DNA of 8,031 bases from Lachnoclostridium phytofermentans (GTDB lineage: Bacteria; Bacillota; Clostridia; Lachnospirales; Lachnospiraceae), in contig DPVV01000234.1 of NCBI GenBank assembly GCA_003526525.1, positions 1 to 8,031 on the forward strand. The letters run 5' to 3'. A program made the position numbers and the translations under genes. The notes below the pieces were generated by a model, which was not told the origin of the DNA, did no database searches, and saw only the letters and a program-made list of their open reading frames with translations. Shown one piece after another: positions 6,991-8,031 of the stretch (position 1 is its first letter; each line of letters starts with the position of its first letter).

Positions 6991-7022
6991 GTAAGATTTC
7001 TGATGGAATGTTAGTAAGATTT
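6991..7022 (+). promoter_or_regulatory. Direct-repeat candidate binding site for an OmpR-family response regulator
   Basis: GTAAGATTT occurs at 6991-6999 and again at 7014-7022, 23 bp start to start, about two helical turns and on the same DNA face. The second copy ends 11 bp before the predicted -35 box, the usual activator position. BceAB-type transporters are commonly controlled by BceRS-like two-component systems whose OmpR-family regulators bind such tandem sites. The repeat is seen; the regulator is inferred. Confidence 0.45.
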
Positions 7023-7033
7023 ATCCGTTACTA

Positions 7034-7063
7034 TTAACAGTGATATTGTGAGCTCCGTATAAA
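7034..7063 (+). promoter_or_regulatory. Predicted promoter of the ABC transporter operon
   Basis: TTAACA (7034-7039, 5 of 6) and TATAAA (7058-7063, 5 of 6) are separated by 18 bp, giving a start near 7070 and a leader of about 30 nt. The direct repeat lies immediately upstream, consistent with activator-dependent expression. Confidence 0.5.
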
Positions 7064-7100
7064 TAGGGTGACAAAAAAGTGAAAGAAAGAAGGTGGGAGA

Positions 7101-7922
7101 ATGGGAGATAAAAAAGCGATAGATAAAAAGGAGCAAAAAAAGGAACCTGAAAAGATCATTGAAGTCAAACATGTAAAGAAAGTTTATCGTATGGGCTCAG
7201 AACGTATCTGTGCAGTGGATGATGTAAGCTTTGATATTTTAAAAGGGGAATTTTGTTGTCTGCTTGGTACTTCCGGTTCGGGAAAATCAACGCTTTTAAA
7301 TCTGATGGCTGGAATTGAAAAATTAACGAGCGGACAAATCGTTATAAAAGGCAAAAACATTCATAAGATGAATGAAAATAATCTAGCCAGATTCCGTCAA
7401 AACTTCCTTGGGTTTGTGTTTCAATCATATAATCTCTTAAATTCTATGACCGCATTGGAGAATGTCGAATTTCCTTTGGTCTTTAAAAAAGTTCCACTCA
7501 AGAAACGAAAAAAAGCTGCAAAGGATATGTTAGTTATGGTTGGTCTAGGTACTAGATTAAAGCATAAGCCAAAGCAAATGAGTGGTGGCCAGCAGCAGAG
7601 AGTTGGTATTGCAAGAGCGTTTGTGGCAAAACCTGAGATTGTCTTTGCGGATGAGCCTACAGGAAATCTGGATTCAAAATCTGCTAGTGATGTGATGGAA
7701 TTATTGACAAAGCTTAATAAAGAAAATAGCACAACGATGATGTTAGTGACACATGATGCAATGGCTGCAAGTTATTGTGATCGAATTGTGTTTATCAAAG
7801 ATGGACAGTTATACAATGAGATTTATTGTGGAGATAATCGCAAAGTATTTTATCAAAAAATTCTAGAGGTTTTAGCATTATTAGGAGGAAATGCAAATGA
7901 CTTTTCGACAGTTCGCATTTAA
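7101..7922 (+). CDS. ABC transporter ATP-binding protein, BceA-type
   Basis: 273 aa cytoplasmic ATPase of the MacB/LolD-like group. Intact motifs: Walker A GTSGSGKST (56-64), Q-loop FQSYNLL (107-113), signature SGGQQQR (161-167), Walker B VFADEP (181-186), D-loop NLDS (189-192) and H-loop THD (217-219). The first 18 residues are a Lys/Glu-rich extension. The C-terminal tail (248-264, with FYQKILEVLALLGG) resembles the extra tail of BceA proteins. AGGTGG (7091-7096) precedes the ATG by 4 nt. Its last 26 bp overlap the next gene, an FtsX-type permease. BceAB transporters typically recognise peptide antibiotics bound to lipid II cycle intermediates and signal to a sensor kinase. Neither kinase nor regulator is in this window, so a related antimicrobial peptide or unrelated substrate is possible. 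Confidence 0.92.
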   Translation: MGDKKAIDKKEQKKEPEKIIEVKHVKKVYRMGSERICAVDDVSFDILKGEFCCLLGTSGSGKSTLLNLMAGIEKLTSGQIVIKGKNIHKMNENNLARFRQNFLGFVFQSYNLLNSMTALENVEFPLVFKKVPLKKRKKAAKDMLVMVGLGTRLKHKPKQMSGGQQQRVGIARAFVAKPEIVFADEPTGNLDSKSASDVMELLTKLNKENSTTMMLVTHDAMAASYCDRIVFIKDGQLYNEIYCGDNRKVFYQKILEVLALLGGNANDFSTVRI

Positions 7923-8031
7923 TAACGTCATTCGAAGTAAACGAACATATTTGGCTCATTTTTTAAGTAGTACGTTTGCTATTATGATTTTCTTTACCTA
8001 TGCATTACTTGCATTTCATCCTAATTTACAA
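7897..8031 (+). CDS. BceB/FtsX-type ABC transporter permease, N-terminal fragment (runs off window)
   Basis: Forty-five codons are open to the window edge with no stop. The product begins MTFRQFAFNNVIRSKRTYLA, followed by a hydrophobic helix at about residues 22-40 (LSSTFAIMIFFTYALLAF). A short amphipathic start with FxNNxxRxKRTY before the first helix is characteristic of BceB-like permeases. AGGAGG (7883-7888) lies 8 nt before the ATG at 7897. The in-frame ATG at 7891 is too close to it. The start overlaps the ATPase gene by 26 bp, so the two subunits are translationally coupled. A full BceB would have about ten helices and a large extracellular domain, which cannot be seen here. Confidence 0.85.
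   Translation, partial: MTFRQFAFNNVIRSKRTYLAHFLSSTFAIMIFFTYALLAFHPNLQ

Noticed and set aside
7421..7732. 103-aa minus-strand ORF over the ABC ATPase gene
   Set aside because: Antisense shadow of conserved ABC motifs; no independent support.

Overview
The window is AT-rich, low-GC DNA with strong AGGAGG-type ribosome binding sites and Firmicutes protein families. The best fit is a Clostridia chromosome, probably Lachnospiraceae-like. This is inferred from protein style, codon use and the BceAB-type transporter; no rRNA or other taxonomic marker is present. All genes lie on the + strand.

Layout. (1) Bases 1-179 hold no complete gene. They carry an unusually well-paired nested structure (14-93), possibly the right end of an IS200/IS605-type element or another structured RNA. 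(2) 180-1034 is a divergent pyridoxamine/pyridoxine kinase-like gene of the ribokinase superfamily, closed by a strong hairpin terminator (1042-1100). (3) 1194-1272 carries a predicted promoter, an 18-bp palindrome at the expected transcription start and a strong RBS. They drive a tight three-gene operon, 1273-6063: MoxR AAA+ ATPase, DUF58 membrane protein, and a large membrane transglutaminase-like protein starting at TTG directly after the DUF58 stop. (4) An extended -10 promoter (6091-6099) precedes a cytidylate kinase-like P-loop protein (6167-6784). (5) The 316-bp gap 6785-7100 holds a perfect 11-bp-stem hairpin (6867-6900), an AT-rich inverted repeat (6932-6961), a 9-bp direct repeat spaced 23 bp (6991-7022) and a promoter (7034-7063). 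No ORF there is convincing. (6) 7101-7922 encodes a BceA-type ABC ATPase. It overlaps by 26 bp the start of a BceB/FtsX-type permease that runs off the window at 8031.

How the genes work together. The MoxR, DUF58 and transglutaminase proteins are a widespread conserved trio whose biochemical role is poorly defined. The predicted topology puts a Cys-His transglutaminase-fold domain outside the cell, between a seven-helix N-terminal bundle and a final helix, with a Pro/Thr-rich stalk next to the membrane. DUF58 and MoxR would act at the membrane and cytoplasmic face. The ABC ATPase and permease would form a peptide-antibiotic sensing/detoxification type transporter. The direct repeat just upstream of its -35 box suggests control by an OmpR-family response regulator that is not encoded in this window.

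Most of the window is recognisable, ordinary Clostridia gene content. The least explained items are the structured element at the left edge, the palindrome at the operon promoter, the altered substrate-loop motifs of the kinase, and the physiological substrate of the transglutaminase operon.
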